Notes: a model not told the origin generated them from the letters alone. DNA of 64,000 nucleotides from Anaerolineae bacterium (GCA_013178185.1 JABLXC010000005.1:104377-168376); one strand, 5' to 3'; counted from the stretch's first letter, positions 27,156 through 37,615 are shown. Made by a program: numbers and translations.

Positions 27156-27656
27156 ATGAGGCAGAAATTTTCCGAGGGGATGAAGGCGCCGGATTTTGAA
27201 CTGGCAGATACAAGGGGAAACCCAGTACGGCTTTCTGATTTCATGGGCAAGAAACATGTGGTGCTGGTCTTAAACCGGGGTTTTGCCTGACCCTTCTGCC
27301 GCAGGCACATGGCGCAGTTGCGCCAAGATTATGGTGAATTTGCAAAGCGCGGCGCGGAGATCGTGATGCTAGGGCCGGACGGCCCGAATACTTTCCGGCG
27401 GATTTGGGAGATGGAGCAAATACCGTTCACTGGTCTGGCAGATATCCGCTCGGCAACAGCGGATGCTTATTATCAGGAAGTCTTGCTGTTGAAATTAGGG
27501 AGAATGCCAGCCATGTTTGTGATCGACCAGAATGGGGTGATCCGTTACGCCCATTATGGGAATTCGATGTCGGATATCCCAGAAAATAGAGAGGTTTTGG
27601 AGGTTTTGGACCGAATCAATTCAGAGGAAAGACAGTCACAAGAATCCGCATTGTAA
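27156..27656 (+). CDS. Peroxiredoxin-like (AhpC/TSA) selenoprotein, Sec at residue 45
   Basis: The reading frame is continuous through a TGA at 27288-27290. Before it stands KFSEGMKAPDFELADTRGN...VVLVLNRGFA, and after it PFCRRHMAQLRQDYGEFAKR. The TGA thus falls exactly where the family has the redox Cys of its FxCPFC motif, giving a U-x-x-C pair. The rest (MPAMFVIDQNGVIRYAHYG) is intact. Total length is 166 residues, normal for thioredoxin-fold peroxiredoxins. ATG 27156 follows GGAGGG and a GAAGG. The protein should reduce peroxides with thiol reductants. A SECIS-like hairpin lies just after the TGA. Conventional annotation would split it in two. Confidence 0.85.
27288..27320 (+). promoter_or_regulatory. 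UGA-Sec codon and candidate bacterial SECIS hairpin
   Basis: Right after the TGA, CTGC (27296-27299) can pair with GCAG (27314-27317), and GC (27301-27302) with GC (27312-27313), leaving a bulged C and a 9-base loop AGGCACATG with G at positions 2 and 3. Bacterial SECIS elements place a short stem with loop guanines at this distance, where SelB binds. Folding was done by eye. Confidence 0.5.
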
Positions 27657-27693
27657 GAAGGGCCTGAAAATACCGTTGGTAAAAAAGAAGAAA

Positions 27694-27736
27694 GCGGCAT
27701 TCTGACCAACACTGATTATGCGGTGTCAGAATGCCG
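27694..27736. terminator. Bidirectional intrinsic terminator
   Basis: A 13-bp perfect stem (27694-27706 with 27724-27736) is flanked by an A-rich tract on the left and GTTTTT on the right. It separates the convergent peroxiredoxin and enolase genes and can end both transcripts. Confidence 0.88.
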
Positions 27737-27758
27737 CGCCTCGTTTTTCTGGATGGAA

Positions 27759-29123
<1,365 letters not shown>

Positions 29124-29183
29124 TTAAGCCTGCCAGAACGCTACAAGTATAATACGGATTTTTGTTTACGGTTTGATCAATCA

Positions 29184-30821
29184 TCAGGACGCCTGATCCC
29201 GCGGGTAAATCTGGATTCCGGCCTGATCGCAAACCGCTTTCAGAAAGGCTGTGAACAAGGGATGCGGGCGGTTCGGCCTGGAGAGAAACTCCGGATGAAA
29301 TTGTGTGCCCAACATGAAGGGATGATCTACCAGTTCGGCGATTTCGACCAGCCTGCCATCGGGAGACAAACCCGAAAAGCGCATTCCTTTTTCTCCCAGA
29401 ATAGTCCGGTAATCGTTATTGAACTCAAAGCGGTGGCGGTGGCGTTCTTCGACCAGGTCAGTTTCGTACGCTTTAGCGGCAATGGTGCCTGGCTGAAGGT
29501 GGCATGGGTACAGCCCCAACCGCATTGTGCCGCCCATATCGTTAATCTGTCGCTGGTCAGGCATCAGGTCGATCACAGGGTGGGGGGTGATGCGGTCAAA
29601 TTCGGTTGAATTAGCCTCCTCGTTTTCTAAGACAAAGCGGGCAAATTCCACAACCATCAACTGCATCCCCAGGCACAGGCCGAGATAAGGTATTTTTTCG
29701 GTTCGGGCAAAGCGGGCGGCGCGGATCTTGCCTTCGATACCGCGACCTCCAAAACCGCCCGGCACGACGATGCCATGCACTTCTTTGAGCTGATTCCAGC
29801 CGCGATCTTTTTCTAATTCGACAGAGTGAACCCAGCTTAATTTCAATTCGACGCCGAGATGAAGGGCAGCATGCTTTAAAGCCTCGCGGACGCTCATATA
29901 GGCATCCTGCAGTTCGACATATTTACCGACCAGCGCAACCGAAACAGAGGGTTTTTCGCGCCTGACTTCTTCGACCAGGCGGGTCCATTCAGCCCAATCC
30001 GGCTTGCGCCGTGCTTCCAGCTTAAGCCGTTCGGTGATAAATTCAGCGATTCTCGCCTTTTCCAGGAGCAAAGGCACTTCATATAAGACCGGCGTGGTTG
30101 CCATAGGGATCACAGCACGCTTTTCCACGTCGCAGAAAAGGGCGATCTTTTCACACAGGCTGTCTTCTACGGGATAGTCCGAACGGGCGACAATCACATC
30201 CGGTGAGATACCAATCGACCGCAATTCCCGCACAGAGTGCTGGGTGGGCTTGGTCTTCAATTCGCCAGTGGCACCAATGTAGGGCAGCCAGGTGACGTGG
30301 ATATAGAGGGTGTTTTCACGCCCCAAGTCGCTGCGAAGCTGGCGAAGGGCTTCTAAGAACGGCAGGCTTTCAATATCGCCGACCGTACCACCCACTTCGA
30401 CCAGCACAATTTCGGCGCCGGTGGCTTTTGCAACCGCACCGATGCGCCGCTTGATCTCGTTGGTGATCTGCGGGATGACCTGAATAGTGCCGCCCAGATA
30501 ATCGCCGTGGCGTTCCTTGCTGATGACTTCCGCATAGACCTGGCCAGTGGTAACGTTGCACACCCGGCTGAGCCGGACATCAATGAAGCGCTCGTAGTGA
30601 CCCAGGTCGAGATCGGTCTCAGCGCCGTCATCCAAAACGAAGACTTCACCATGCTGGTAAGGACTCATGGTACCTGGATCTACGTTAATGTATGGGTCGA
30701 GCTTTTGTACCGCCACTTTGAAACCGCGTTCCTTCAAAAGTCGCCCGATCGCGGCAGCGGTAACGCCTTTTCCAACGGAGCTGACGACCCCACCAGTAAA
30801 AAAGATGTATTTTGCAGTCAT
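29184..30821 (-). CDS. pyrG: CTP synthase
   Basis: A 545-residue two-domain enzyme making CTP from UTP, ATP and glutamine. The synthetase domain begins [20 protein letters not shown] (P-loop) and contains [20 protein letters not shown] and [17 protein letters not shown]. The glutaminase domain has the oxyanion strand VPGGFGGRG, the nucleophile in [14 protein letters not shown], and the His-Glu pair in [12 protein letters not shown]. Complete and ordinary. The leader contains a strong hairpin that may be regulatory. Confidence 0.98.
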   Translation of the reverse strand: MTAKYIFFTGGVVSSVGKGVTAAAIGRLLKERGFKVAVQKLDPYINVDPGTMSPYQHGEVFVLDDGAETDLDLGHYERFIDVRLSRVCNVTTGQVYAEVISKERHGDYLGGTIQVIPQITNEIKRRIGAVAKATGAEIVLVEVGGTVGDIESLPFLEALRQLRSDLGRENTLYIHVTWLPYIGATGELKTKPTQHSVRELRSIGISPDVIVARSDYPVEDSLCEKIALFCDVEKRAVIPMATTPVLYEVPLLLEKARIAEFITERLKLEARRKPDWAEWTRLVEEVRREKPSVSVALVGKYVELQDAYMSVREALKHAALHLGVELKLSWVHSVELEKDRGWNQLKEVHGIVVPGGFGGRGIEGKIRAARFARTEKIPYLGLCLGMQLMVVEFARFVLENEEANSTEFDRITPHPVIDLMPDQRQINDMGGTMRLGLYPCHLQPGTIAAKAYETDLVEERHRHRFEFNNDYRTILGEKGMRFSGLSPDGRLVEIAELVDHPFMLGTQFHPEFLSRPNRPHPLFTAFLKAVCDQAGIQIYPRDQAS

Positions 30822-30877
30822 TTGTACCTCTTCGAATTGATTGAAAGCCGCGTGCAGGTTGTCGTGGTTAACAACGA

Positions 30878-30912
30878 AACAGGGAGGGCCGTTTTACCGG
30901 CGCCTCCCTGTT
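30878..30912 (-). promoter_or_regulatory. Hairpin in the pyrG leader, possible attenuator
   Basis: AACAGGGAGG at 30878-30887 pairs perfectly with 30903-30912, giving a 10-bp stem about 57 bases upstream of the pyrG ATG. The downstream tract on the minus strand is only modestly T-rich (TCGTTGTT). pyrG is attenuator-controlled in some bacteria, but a regulatory role here is inference. Confidence 0.4.
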
Positions 30913-31064
30913 GGATGGTAAGGCATCCATTGTTTTTGAGTGGGATGAAGTAAAACTCGCAATGCTCGACCTTGCCTGTTGTTGTTCCTGCTGACCGCAG
31001 TTAGGTTTTTTTTCTTGCTAATAAGTTTACCATAACTTATTGTTTGCGCCTTGATTCTTAATAA

Positions 31065-31099
31065 AAGAATCCCGCCCTTCGACAAAGAGTGGGATTCTT
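31065..31099 (-). terminator. Intrinsic terminator after the S1-domain gene
   Basis: A 9-bp stem (31065-31073 with 31091-31099) lies about 54 bases past the stop of the S1 protein gene and is followed on the minus strand by a T-rich tract. It separates that gene from pyrG. Confidence 0.65.
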
Positions 31100-31152
31100 A
31101 AGTTCGAAACGAATACCCTATGGAGAATATTCTATTGAGCCAACAGAAAGTC

Positions 31153-31995
31153 TTAGTTGTGCTGTCCTTTATGTTCCAGGGTGCGGGAGATGATTTCTTC
31201 CTGCTCCCTTGAGGCGCTACGAACTTTTTTGTTGCGTTCGTCATTGCGGCGAGCTTTGGCCTTTTCCATAGCAGCCTGCCAGGCCATTTCCATCACGGTG
31301 GGTTCTGGCTCTGCCGGGGTGACATCGGGAAGGTTAATCTCGCCAGAGAACTCGCTTTTACTGCGATCTTTCCGTCCAGCAGCCTTCCTGCGAGGCTTGC
31401 TCTTCTCACGGTTTTGGGTTTCTTCGGCGCTCTCAGCTTTAATTTCAGCCAGTATGACTTCGGGTTCGGGCTGCAAGGCCTTCAGGCTGAGTTTGATCTG
31501 TTTCTTTCTGCGATTTACTTCCAGCACTTGGGCTTCGACCTCATCGCCTTCTTTGACGACTTCGGAAGGAGTACGAACATACCCATGCGCCAGCTCACTG
31601 ATATGAACAAGTCCGGGGCGTTCTGCGCCAATCTCGACGAATGCGCCAAACTTTTCCAGGCGTGTGACCGTTCCTTTGACCACCATGCCGGTTTTGATCT
31701 CACGCCACTCCAGATCAAGTGGTTTGATCATGGTTAGCTCGATATGATCGGCTTTGACTTTCCGCACCCAAACTTCGACCTCTTGCCCGATTTGCAAGAC
31801 GTCTTCGACACGCTTCATGGCCTCGTCGGTTGAATTTGAGGTGATTTGGGAAATGTGAAGGACGGCTGGACGCTCGACGCCGATATCTACCAGCGCACCC
31901 GCAAGACCGATTTTGGAAACCGTTCCGGAATATTTCATTTTGGGTTTAACCTCGCTGGCGCGTTCAACCTCCATTGTAGTAGTTTGTGATTCCAT
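31153..31995 (-). CDS. S1 RNA-binding domain protein
   Basis: A 280-residue protein with two S1 OB-fold domains (about residues 18-90 and 100-175). Both show the family pattern: GTVSKIGLAGALVDIGVERP with VLHISQI, and GTVTRLEKFGAFVEIGAERP with LVHISELAHGYV. The C-terminal third is basic and charged, with KRSKSEF-like and KARRNDERNKK stretches that look disordered and RNA-binding. It resembles the shorter S1-like proteins outside ribosomal protein S1 proper and may bind mRNA or stabilise ribosomes. Its exact partner is unknown. Confidence 0.88.
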   Translation of the reverse strand: MESQTTTMEVERASEVKPKMKYSGTVSKIGLAGALVDIGVERPAVLHISQITSNSTDEAMKRVEDVLQIGQEVEVWVRKVKADHIELTMIKPLDLEWREIKTGMVVKGTVTRLEKFGAFVEIGAERPGLVHISELAHGYVRTPSEVVKEGDEVEAQVLEVNRRKKQIKLSLKALQPEPEVILAEIKAESAEETQNREKSKPRRKAAGRKDRSKSEFSGEINLPDVTPAEPEPTVMEMAWQAAMEKAKARRNDERNKKVRSASREQEEIISRTLEHKGQHN

Positions 31996-32130
31996 ACAGC
32001 ACTCTCCATAGGTAAAATTCAGCGAAGGTTCATTATACTCGCCGCGTAGGAAACTGTCAATTAAGCATTTTTTAAAAAATTTCTAAAACTTATCGCCCTG
32101 AAATAGGTAAAGAAAAAATTGACAAGCCAA

Positions 32131-32163
32131 AACACCGCCCGTTGCATTTATTCGGACGGTGTT
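32131..32163 (-). terminator. Intrinsic terminator after the S41 peptidase gene
   Basis: AACACCGCCCG (32131-32141) pairs with 32153-32163, with one mismatch region, and the minus strand continues with TTTGGC. It lies 35 bases past the stop codon. Confidence 0.7.
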
Positions 32164-32197
32164 GTATGGTTTGTGCTGGGCAGAATTCTGGCGGTTC

Positions 32198-33436
32198 CTA
32201 CTGATTTGCCTGGAGCAGTTCGAGCGCTTTTTCTAGTTGCGGATCGCGACCGGCTTTGAAATCCTCTTCGGTGAATTCCACTTCGACATCGGGGGTCAGG
32301 CCAATTTTATTGATCTGGCGTTCTTTCGGGGTGAGCCAGCGGGCGATGGTGATGCGCACAGCACCCTGGTCGTTATCCAGAGGGATCCAGTTTTGGACGG
32401 ATCCCTTGCCAAAGGTTGTCATGCCCACCAGTTGGCCGCGTTGGTAATCCTGGATGGCACCGGCGGTGATTTCTGAAGCGGAGGCGGTGCCCTCGTTGAC
32501 GAGCACGACCAGCGGGATGTCGGTAGCCAGCCCGCCGCGCTTGGTCGTAAAAGTACGGCGGGTTCCATCGCTCATTTCTTCGTACATAGCCACCTTGTTG
32601 CCGGGGATGAACTCTGAAACGACATCAATCGCCGTGTTGAGGTATCCACCGCCATTGTTGCGCAGATCAAGAATAAGCCCTTTTGGATCGTTTGCCATCA
32701 GTTCTTTGAGCTTTTGGTGTAGATCGTTGGCGCTGTCTTCTCCAAAGGTAAAGAGCTGCACATAAGCAATATCGCCTTCCAGCATTTTGCCGTCGATGCT
32801 TGGAACGACTATTTTTTGCCGCTCGATGGTAACGTCAAAGGGCTCTTCTAATCCTTCTCGGCGTATAGTAAGGGTCACCTGGGTGCCGGCAGGGCCGAGG
32901 ATGCGACGTAGGACGAGGTTGCCATCAATGCCGGTCATGTCCTCGCCATCAATTGCAATGACCTGGTCTTCGGGCTTCAGGCCGGCTTTTTCAGCCGGCG
33001 AGCCAGGCATTGGGCTGATAATTTTGAGATACTCCCCGGTGATATCTACCCAGGCGCCGATGCCTTCATACTCTCCCTGCAATGGCATGTTTTGCTGGCG
33101 GTACTGGTCGGGATCCATGTAGGAGGTATGGGGGTCGCCCAGCGACTCGAGCATACCGCGGATTGCGCCCTGCATTAATTTCGTATCGTCAACTGGCTGT
33201 TCGACAAACTGATCGTGGACAATATCCCAGGTTTGCCAGAAGGGCGCAAACAGGCTGTCGCGACTGGCTGTTTCGGGGCTGCTGGCTGCCTGGGGAGCAA
33301 GACCGGGCAGTGATATGCCGGCGTTGGTCTTCTCGCTGTTGGGAAGACTCCAGCCAACGATTACACCTCCCGCAAAAGACCCGGCTAATAGCACCAGGGC
33401 AATGACGCCAGCGATAACGATTCTCGATGTCTTCAT
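32198..33436 (-). CDS. S41 family C-terminal processing peptidase
   Basis: An exported serine protease of about 412 residues. It has an N-terminal signal anchor (IVIAGVIALVLLAGSFAGG), a helical region, and a PDZ domain (about 125-205, with KIISPMPGSPAEKAGLKPED). The catalytic core carries the Ser in VNEGTASASEITAGAIQDY and the Lys about 25 residues later in GMTTFGKGSVQNW, the Ser/Lys dyad of Tsp/CtpA proteases. I prefer the ATG at 33436 (MKTSRIVIAG) over one 5 codons upstream. It trims or degrades proteins outside the cytoplasmic membrane. Single-gene unit with its own terminator. Confidence 0.93.
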   Translation of the reverse strand: MKTSRIVIAGVIALVLLAGSFAGGVIVGWSLPNSEKTNAGISLPGLAPQAASSPETASRDSLFAPFWQTWDIVHDQFVEQPVDDTKLMQGAIRGMLESLGDPHTSYMDPDQYRQQNMPLQGEYEGIGAWVDITGEYLKIISPMPGSPAEKAGLKPEDQVIAIDGEDMTGIDGNLVLRRILGPAGTQVTLTIRREGLEEPFDVTIERQKIVVPSIDGKMLEGDIAYVQLFTFGEDSANDLHQKLKELMANDPKGLILDLRNNGGGYLNTAIDVVSEFIPGNKVAMYEEMSDGTRRTFTTKRGGLATDIPLVVLVNEGTASASEITAGAIQDYQRGQLVGMTTFGKGSVQNWIPLDNDQGAVRITIARWLTPKERQINKIGLTPDVEVEFTEEDFKAGRDPQLEKALELLQANQ

Positions 33437-33565
33437 CCGCTTCTCCTGCATCCTTCTACAAAAAGCCCGCTGCTTGAAGCTGCATTGCGGGTTCCCTGTT
33501 CCGTTTTAGATTTACACTAAAAGCTTAACATCCTTTGGTTAAACCAAAATGAAATTGCACAAAAA

Positions 33566-33823
33566 TTATCCGATATTAGAGGGCGGTTCTTCCTGCTCGC
33601 TGATTGGGGCAGGGTGAGATTGTAGCGCTGCAACCCGGCGCGAGAGCTCTTTAATTTGCTCATCCTCTTCCTGCCAGGGGCGACGGGCGCGCCGGATGGC
33701 GCGCGAAAGAGGTTCGAACTGATTGTGAATACTGCGGCGGCGCAGCGTTACCAACAGGCCGAGGTTAATGACAACGATCAGGAGGATGAGGCAGATTGCG
33801 ACGACCCAGGTTTCCAGCTTCAA
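33566..33823 (-). CDS. Small single-TM hypothetical protein
   Basis: An 85-residue protein with an N-terminal membrane segment (VVAICLILLIVVINLGLLVT), then a basic cytoplasmic region (RRRSIHNQ, RRARRPWQEED) and an acidic tail. No family is recognised. Its start overlaps the stop of the HAD hydrolase gene by 4 bases (ATGA), so it is translationally coupled to that gene. It may be a small membrane scaffold. Confidence 0.65.
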   Translation of the reverse strand: MKLETWVVAICLILLIVVINLGLLVTLRRRSIHNQFEPLSRAIRRARRPWQEEDEQIKELSRRVAALQSHPAPISEQEEPPSNIG

Positions 33824-34470
33824 AGCCGCTCCTTTCCGTCAAGTGGCAAGACCCGGCGGATTTCGGACAATGTGTTTATTCTGGCGTCATACTCCTCCGG
33901 CGATTCATCCCTGCCAACCCTGATGGTAAAGAAACCCAACCGCCGCGCTTCGGCGAGGTTTTCTATGGTGTCATCGATCAAGACGCATTTGCGCGAGTCA
34001 GTTTCGCCGGCTTCTTGCATGGCAATGTGATAAGCCGGTGTCAAGGGTTTGCAATAGGGGGCGATGGTGTGAATGTCAATGATTTTTTCGAAACAGTCTT
34101 CAAGATCAAGCGTTTTGATCACCCGCCTCGCGTGATTAAGGTCGGCATTGGTGAAAATAAATTTCCGCTGTGGGTAGCTTTGAATAGTTTCGCGAAGATG
34201 CGGAATAGGATGGATAAAACGGTGGAGGGGGACATCGTGGACAAAATCCAGGTAGTCTTGCTCATTGATATTATAAAGGATTTTAAGTCCACGCAGACTT
34301 GTGCCGTAAGTTTGATAGAGATGCTGCCGCAGGGAGGGAATTTCCTGCCAGGTAAAACCAAGCTTCTCGTGCATGTAGAGACTGATACGTTCTCGTAACA
34401 CCGGCCAGAGACCGGAATCGGCAGGATAAAGAGTGTCATCCAGATCGAAAAACAATGTCGAGTAGTGCAT
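33820..34470 (-). CDS. HAD superfamily hydrolase, pyrimidine 5'-nucleotidase-like
   Basis: A 216-residue HAD phosphatase. Motif I is LFFDLDDTLYP (nucleophile and general acid Asp), motif II is FIFTNADLNHARR, and motif III/IV is KCVLIDDTIENLAEARRLGF. The cap region between motifs is helical (ISLYMHEKLGFTW), matching the yeast SDT1/PHM8-like pyrimidine 5'-nucleotidase group. It would dephosphorylate a small metabolite such as a nucleotide. Substrate is uncertain. The downstream small membrane protein gene overlaps its stop. Confidence 0.87.
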   Translation of the reverse strand: MHYSTLFFDLDDTLYPADSGLWPVLRERISLYMHEKLGFTWQEIPSLRQHLYQTYGTSLRGLKILYNINEQDYLDFVHDVPLHRFIHPIPHLRETIQSYPQRKFIFTNADLNHARRVIKTLDLEDCFEKIIDIHTIAPYCKPLTPAYHIAMQEAGETDSRKCVLIDDTIENLAEARRLGFFTIRVGRDESPEEYDARINTLSEIRRVLPLDGKERL

Positions 34471-34567
34471 AGCGTGAGTATACCCGAAGTTATCGGCCTG
34501 GAGAACGGTTTTTTGCTTCTAAGAAAAAACACAGCGGCAGATTGCAACGGGTTGATCGGGTCGAGAC

Positions 34568-35341
34568 TTAATATCCTGCGGGGAGAATGACAGGATGTCT
34601 CCCTTTTCCCACCAGCAGGGTTTGCAGGGGCACCCGGTACACTTTTGAAAGATTTTCGGCTGTTAGCACTTCTTCTGGCCTGCCTGGGGGTTGCAACTTT
34701 CCCTCGACCAGCAACGCCACCCTGTCTGCAAAGCGGGCGACTAGGTTCAGATCGTGCAGAACCATCAAAACGGTAAATCCATCGTCATGAGCCAGGGTGC
34801 GGATTTCTTGCAGCAGGTTCAACTGGTGATGCAGATCAAGATGAGCGGTTGGTTCGTCCATCAGCAGGACCGGCGCCGACTGCGCCAGGGCGCGCGCCAG
34901 CAGCAAGCGCTGTTGCTCGCCGCCGGAAAGCTCGCCGACATAACGTTCTGATAGATCCAGGGTGTTAGTTCGTTCCATTGCTTTACGGGCGATCAGGCGG
35001 TCTTTTTCGGAAATTTGCCCCAGCCAGTTCAGATGCGGCGTGCGCCCCAGCAGGACGGTTTCCCAAGTGGTAAAGGAAGGCGGGAGGTTGACAGCCTGCG
35101 GCACGACTGCGATGCGGCGGGCGCGTTCTGATGGCGAAAGTTTTGAAAGGTCTTCCCCTTGGACCCAGATGTGGCCGGATTGGAGTGGCAAAACGCCGCT
35201 GAGCGCGCGAATGAGGGTGGTCTTGCCCGATCCATTCGGACCGACAATCCCAAGGATGCTGCCGGAGGGCGACTGGAAGGTGACGTTTTTCAGCGCCAGG
35301 CGGCTGCCATAAGATACAGAAATTGATTCAGCCTGGATCAT
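34568..35341 (-). CDS. btuD: ABC transporter ATPase, corrinoid/siderophore type
   Basis: A 257-residue ATPase for a periplasmic-binding-protein-dependent importer. Walker A is GIVGPNGSGKTTLIRALSG, the signature is YVGELSGGEQQRLLLARAL, and Walker B is PVLLMDEPTAHLDLHHQ. The layout follows the FepC/BtuD/HmuV group. It is third in a btuF-btuC-btuD type operon, 3 bases after the permease. The cobalamin riboswitch upstream of the operon points to vitamin B12 or another corrinoid as the cargo. Confidence 0.92.
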   Translation of the reverse strand: MIQAESISVSYGSRLALKNVTFQSPSGSILGIVGPNGSGKTTLIRALSGVLPLQSGHIWVQGEDLSKLSPSERARRIAVVPQAVNLPPSFTTWETVLLGRTPHLNWLGQISEKDRLIARKAMERTNTLDLSERYVGELSGGEQQRLLLARALAQSAPVLLMDEPTAHLDLHHQLNLLQEIRTLAHDDGFTVLMVLHDLNLVARFADRVALLVEGKLQPPGRPEEVLTAENLSKVYRVPLQTLLVGKGRHPVILPAGY

Positions 35342-35344
35342 TTT

Positions 35345-36385
35345 TCACCACATATTTTGTTGCTTTGCGCGGCGAAGCACCCAGAGAAAAAAGGGCGCTC
35401 CGGCCAGGGCAGTGATAATTCCAACAGGGAGTTCTTCTGGCGCGAGGATCGAGCGCGCCAGAATGTCGGCCGCCAGCAAGAACGCAGCCCCATTGATCAA
35501 GGCGAGCGATAACAAGCGGCGGTAGTCGCTACCCCACACCAACCTCACAATATGGGGAACGACCAGACCGACGAAACCGATGATACCTGAGAATGAGACT
35601 GCAGCAGCCGTTGCGAGTGAGGCGGCAGTGATCACTACCCTGCGCACCCAAACAGCCGGCAGGCCAAGCTGCTGCGCCTGTTCATCTCCAAATTGCAGGA
35701 CGTTAAGGGCATGTCCCATCGCGAGGAGAACAGCACAGCCGCCCAGAATGTACGGCAGAACTGCCAGGACGGGCTGCCAGCCGCTCATCATGGCGCCGCC
35801 GAGCAGCCAGTGGATGGCGCGCCGGATCTCGCCGCTGGCGTGGATTAAGAGGAAGGAAGTCAGTGCGCTGGCAAAAGAGCTGACCGCCACGCCAGCCAGA
35901 ATCAGGGTGCTGGGGGGGACGGAGCGTCCAACCTTTGACAATGTGTATACCGCCAGGACGGTGAACATGGCACCGACGAAAGCCGAGACCGGCACCGCCA
36001 GGAGACCCAGGAAGGTACGTGGCCAATGGAAGCTGATAGCAACCATAGCCCCCAAGCCTGCTCCCGAGGCTACGCCGATCAGGTAAGGGTCTGCTAGGGG
36101 ATTGCGAAACAAACCCTGGTAGGCGCCGCCGCTGCATGCCAGCGCCGCCCCAACCAGGGCCGTCATAGCTGTGCGCGGCAGCCGTAAATCAAAGAGAATG
36201 GTATCAAAAGGCGACAAATCTGTAGAACGCAGCTCTGGAGGAATGCCTCGCAGCCGCTGGCCGATCACCTGGAGAATTTTCTCCAGAGGGATGAAAACGC
36301 TCCCCACCGCAATGCTGAGAAAGATCATTGCTGCCAGCAGCAAGATGCTCAACAGGTATGGACGGTAAGCGTTTGGCGTACCCAT
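35345..36385 (-). CDS. btuC: FecCD-type ABC permease, corrinoid import
   Basis: A polytopic permease of about 346 residues with nine or ten membrane segments. Typical FecCD segments are FDLRLPRTAMTALVGAALAC, SGGAYQGLFRNPLADPYLIG, VASGAGLGAMVAI, and near the end GIIGFVGLVVPHIVRLVWGSD. The start at 36385 lies 1 base after the stop of the binding-protein gene. It forms the channel of the B12-type importer with the adjacent ATPase. The riboswitch supports corrinoid as substrate over siderophore. Confidence 0.93.
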   Translation of the reverse strand: MGTPNAYRPYLLSILLLAAMIFLSIAVGSVFIPLEKILQVIGQRLRGIPPELRSTDLSPFDTILFDLRLPRTAMTALVGAALACSGGAYQGLFRNPLADPYLIGVASGAGLGAMVAISFHWPRTFLGLLAVPVSAFVGAMFTVLAVYTLSKVGRSVPPSTLILAGVAVSSFASALTSFLLIHASGEIRRAIHWLLGGAMMSGWQPVLAVLPYILGGCAVLLAMGHALNVLQFGDEQAQQLGLPAVWVRRVVITAASLATAAAVSFSGIIGFVGLVVPHIVRLVWGSDYRRLLSLALINGAAFLLAADILARSILAPEELPVGIITALAGAPFFLWVLRRAKQQNMW

Positions 36386-36386
36386 G

Positions 36387-37310
36387 TTATTCGAACGCCT
36401 CCGGATGCAGGATTCTGGCAAGCTCTTCTAATCCATCCACCATGCGAGGGCCAGGGCGACTAACCAGGTCGTCATTGAAGGGCAGGACCTTCTGGTTTTT
36501 TACGGCTTTGATCTGATCCCAACCGGGGCGGGCTGCAACCTGTTGGGGGGTTACCCCACCATACAAGGCATCTCCTAACAGGATGATATCGGGGTTCTGG
36601 ACGATCAGTTCTTCCTGGCTGATTTGAGCCCATTCTCCAGAGAGTTTAGAGCCAAGGTTGGTTCCGCCTGCCTGCTGGATGAGGTAATCGACAAATGTGC
36701 CCGGGCCGGCTGTCCAGGGCTTGGCCGGTTCGCTGGCATCCAGTTCGTAGAATACGAGTGGTTTTTCTTGAACGTCTGCCAGTTTTTCTTCGATGGCGCT
36801 GACGCGCCCAGTAAGGTTGTTCACGAGCATCTCGGCCTCGCTCTCGCGCCCGGTTAACTGCCCAACCGTTTTGAGGTTTTTGTAGAGATCCGGCAAGGTG
36901 ACCGGATTTGGGAGCATGAAGACGGTCAAACCCAGGTCTTCCATCGCTTTGACCTGTTCTGGGGAGGTCAGCGGCGCGGCGAGGATGAGATCCGGCTGGA
37001 GGTTGGTGATTTTTTCGAAGCTGATGGTTCCCATCGTATCGCCAATGGAGGGGAGGCTCTGAGCTTCTTGGGGATAATTGGAGTAATCGTCGCGCGCGAT
37101 GACCTGACCGCCAGCGTTGAGGGCGTAGAGTATCTCGGTGTTGGAAGGTGCAAGCGAGACGATCTTTTGCGCAGGGGCTTCTAACGTAACCGTCCGGTCG
37201 AGCGCATCTGTTAGGGTGATTTTACCGGCAGTGGGCTCAGGGGTAACCGCCGGGCTGCAAGTCGCCAGGATGATGGTAAAAAACAAGAGGAGCGTATAAC
37301 TTCTTTTCAT
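36387..37310 (-). CDS. btuF: Corrinoid-binding lipoprotein of the ABC importer
   Basis: A 307-residue class III (BtuF/FhuD-like) periplasmic-type binding protein. The N-terminus has a lipoprotein signal ending in LATCSPA. The body shows ITLTDALDRTVTLEAPAQKI, VSLAPSNTEILYALNAGGQV, QPDLILAAPLTSPEQ and a C-terminal NDDLVSRPGPRMVDGLEELA segment. It hands its ligand to the neighbouring permease. It is the first gene after the cobalamin riboswitch and its terminator, about 45 bases downstream. Confidence 0.93.
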   Translation of the reverse strand: MKRSYTLLLFFTIILATCSPAVTPEPTAGKITLTDALDRTVTLEAPAQKIVSLAPSNTEILYALNAGGQVIARDDYSNYPQEAQSLPSIGDTMGTISFEKITNLQPDLILAAPLTSPEQVKAMEDLGLTVFMLPNPVTLPDLYKNLKTVGQLTGRESEAEMLVNNLTGRVSAIEEKLADVQEKPLVFYELDASEPAKPWTAGPGTFVDYLIQQAGGTNLGSKLSGEWAQISQEELIVQNPDIILLGDALYGGVTPQQVAARPGWDQIKAVKNQKVLPFNDDLVSRPGPRMVDGLEELARILHPEAFE

Positions 37311-37351
37311 GATCGGGTTCGTTCTCCGTAAGGATTTAAACAGCCTGAAAT

Positions 37352-37375
37352 AAAAAACCCTGCCATGTGGCAGGG
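37352..37375 (-). terminator. Riboswitch-controlled intrinsic terminator (attenuator)
   Basis: CCCTGCC (37358-37364) and GGCAGGG (37369-37375) form a tight GC hairpin followed on the minus strand by TTTTTTATTTC. It lies between the cobalamin aptamer and the btuF-like start at 37310, so it is the likely expression platform that stops transcription when the ligand is bound. Confidence 0.85.
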
Positions 37376-37424
37376 AGTTGAGGGATCTGCTGGATGCTTT
37401 GGGCCCTCACCTCCTTTCCACGAG

Positions 37425-37615
37425 GTCATGAGAACACCAATCCTGGCGGGCGACCTGGCTTGGTCAGGTTGCAGTGAGAGGAGGGCAGCCAATGATGGAT
37501 GAATGGTTCGCTGCGCCTGCCCTCTGCAGCCTGACTTTACAGTTGCGGGACAGCACCGGACTTGCACCGGTTTCGCCTTTAAGCCTTCCCATCCGGGGGA
37601 GGGGGCACCAAGCTG
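37425..37615 (-). ncRNA. Cobalamin riboswitch aptamer
   Basis: The minus strand carries the conserved core around 37537-37574, including the GGTGCAAGTCCGGTGCTG and CCCGCAACTGTAA blocks, preceded by GGGAAGGC. The downstream B12-box-like segment AAGCCAGGTCGCCCGCCAGG lies near 37441-37462. Together these are the hallmarks of the AdoCbl riboswitch. It controls the btuFCD-type operon through the hairpin at 37352-37375. Outer boundaries are approximate. Confidence 0.93.

Noticed and set aside
37307..37567. Possible leader peptide frame through the riboswitch
   Set aside because: The DNA is explained by the cobalamin aptamer and its terminator; the frame lacks protein-like sequence.
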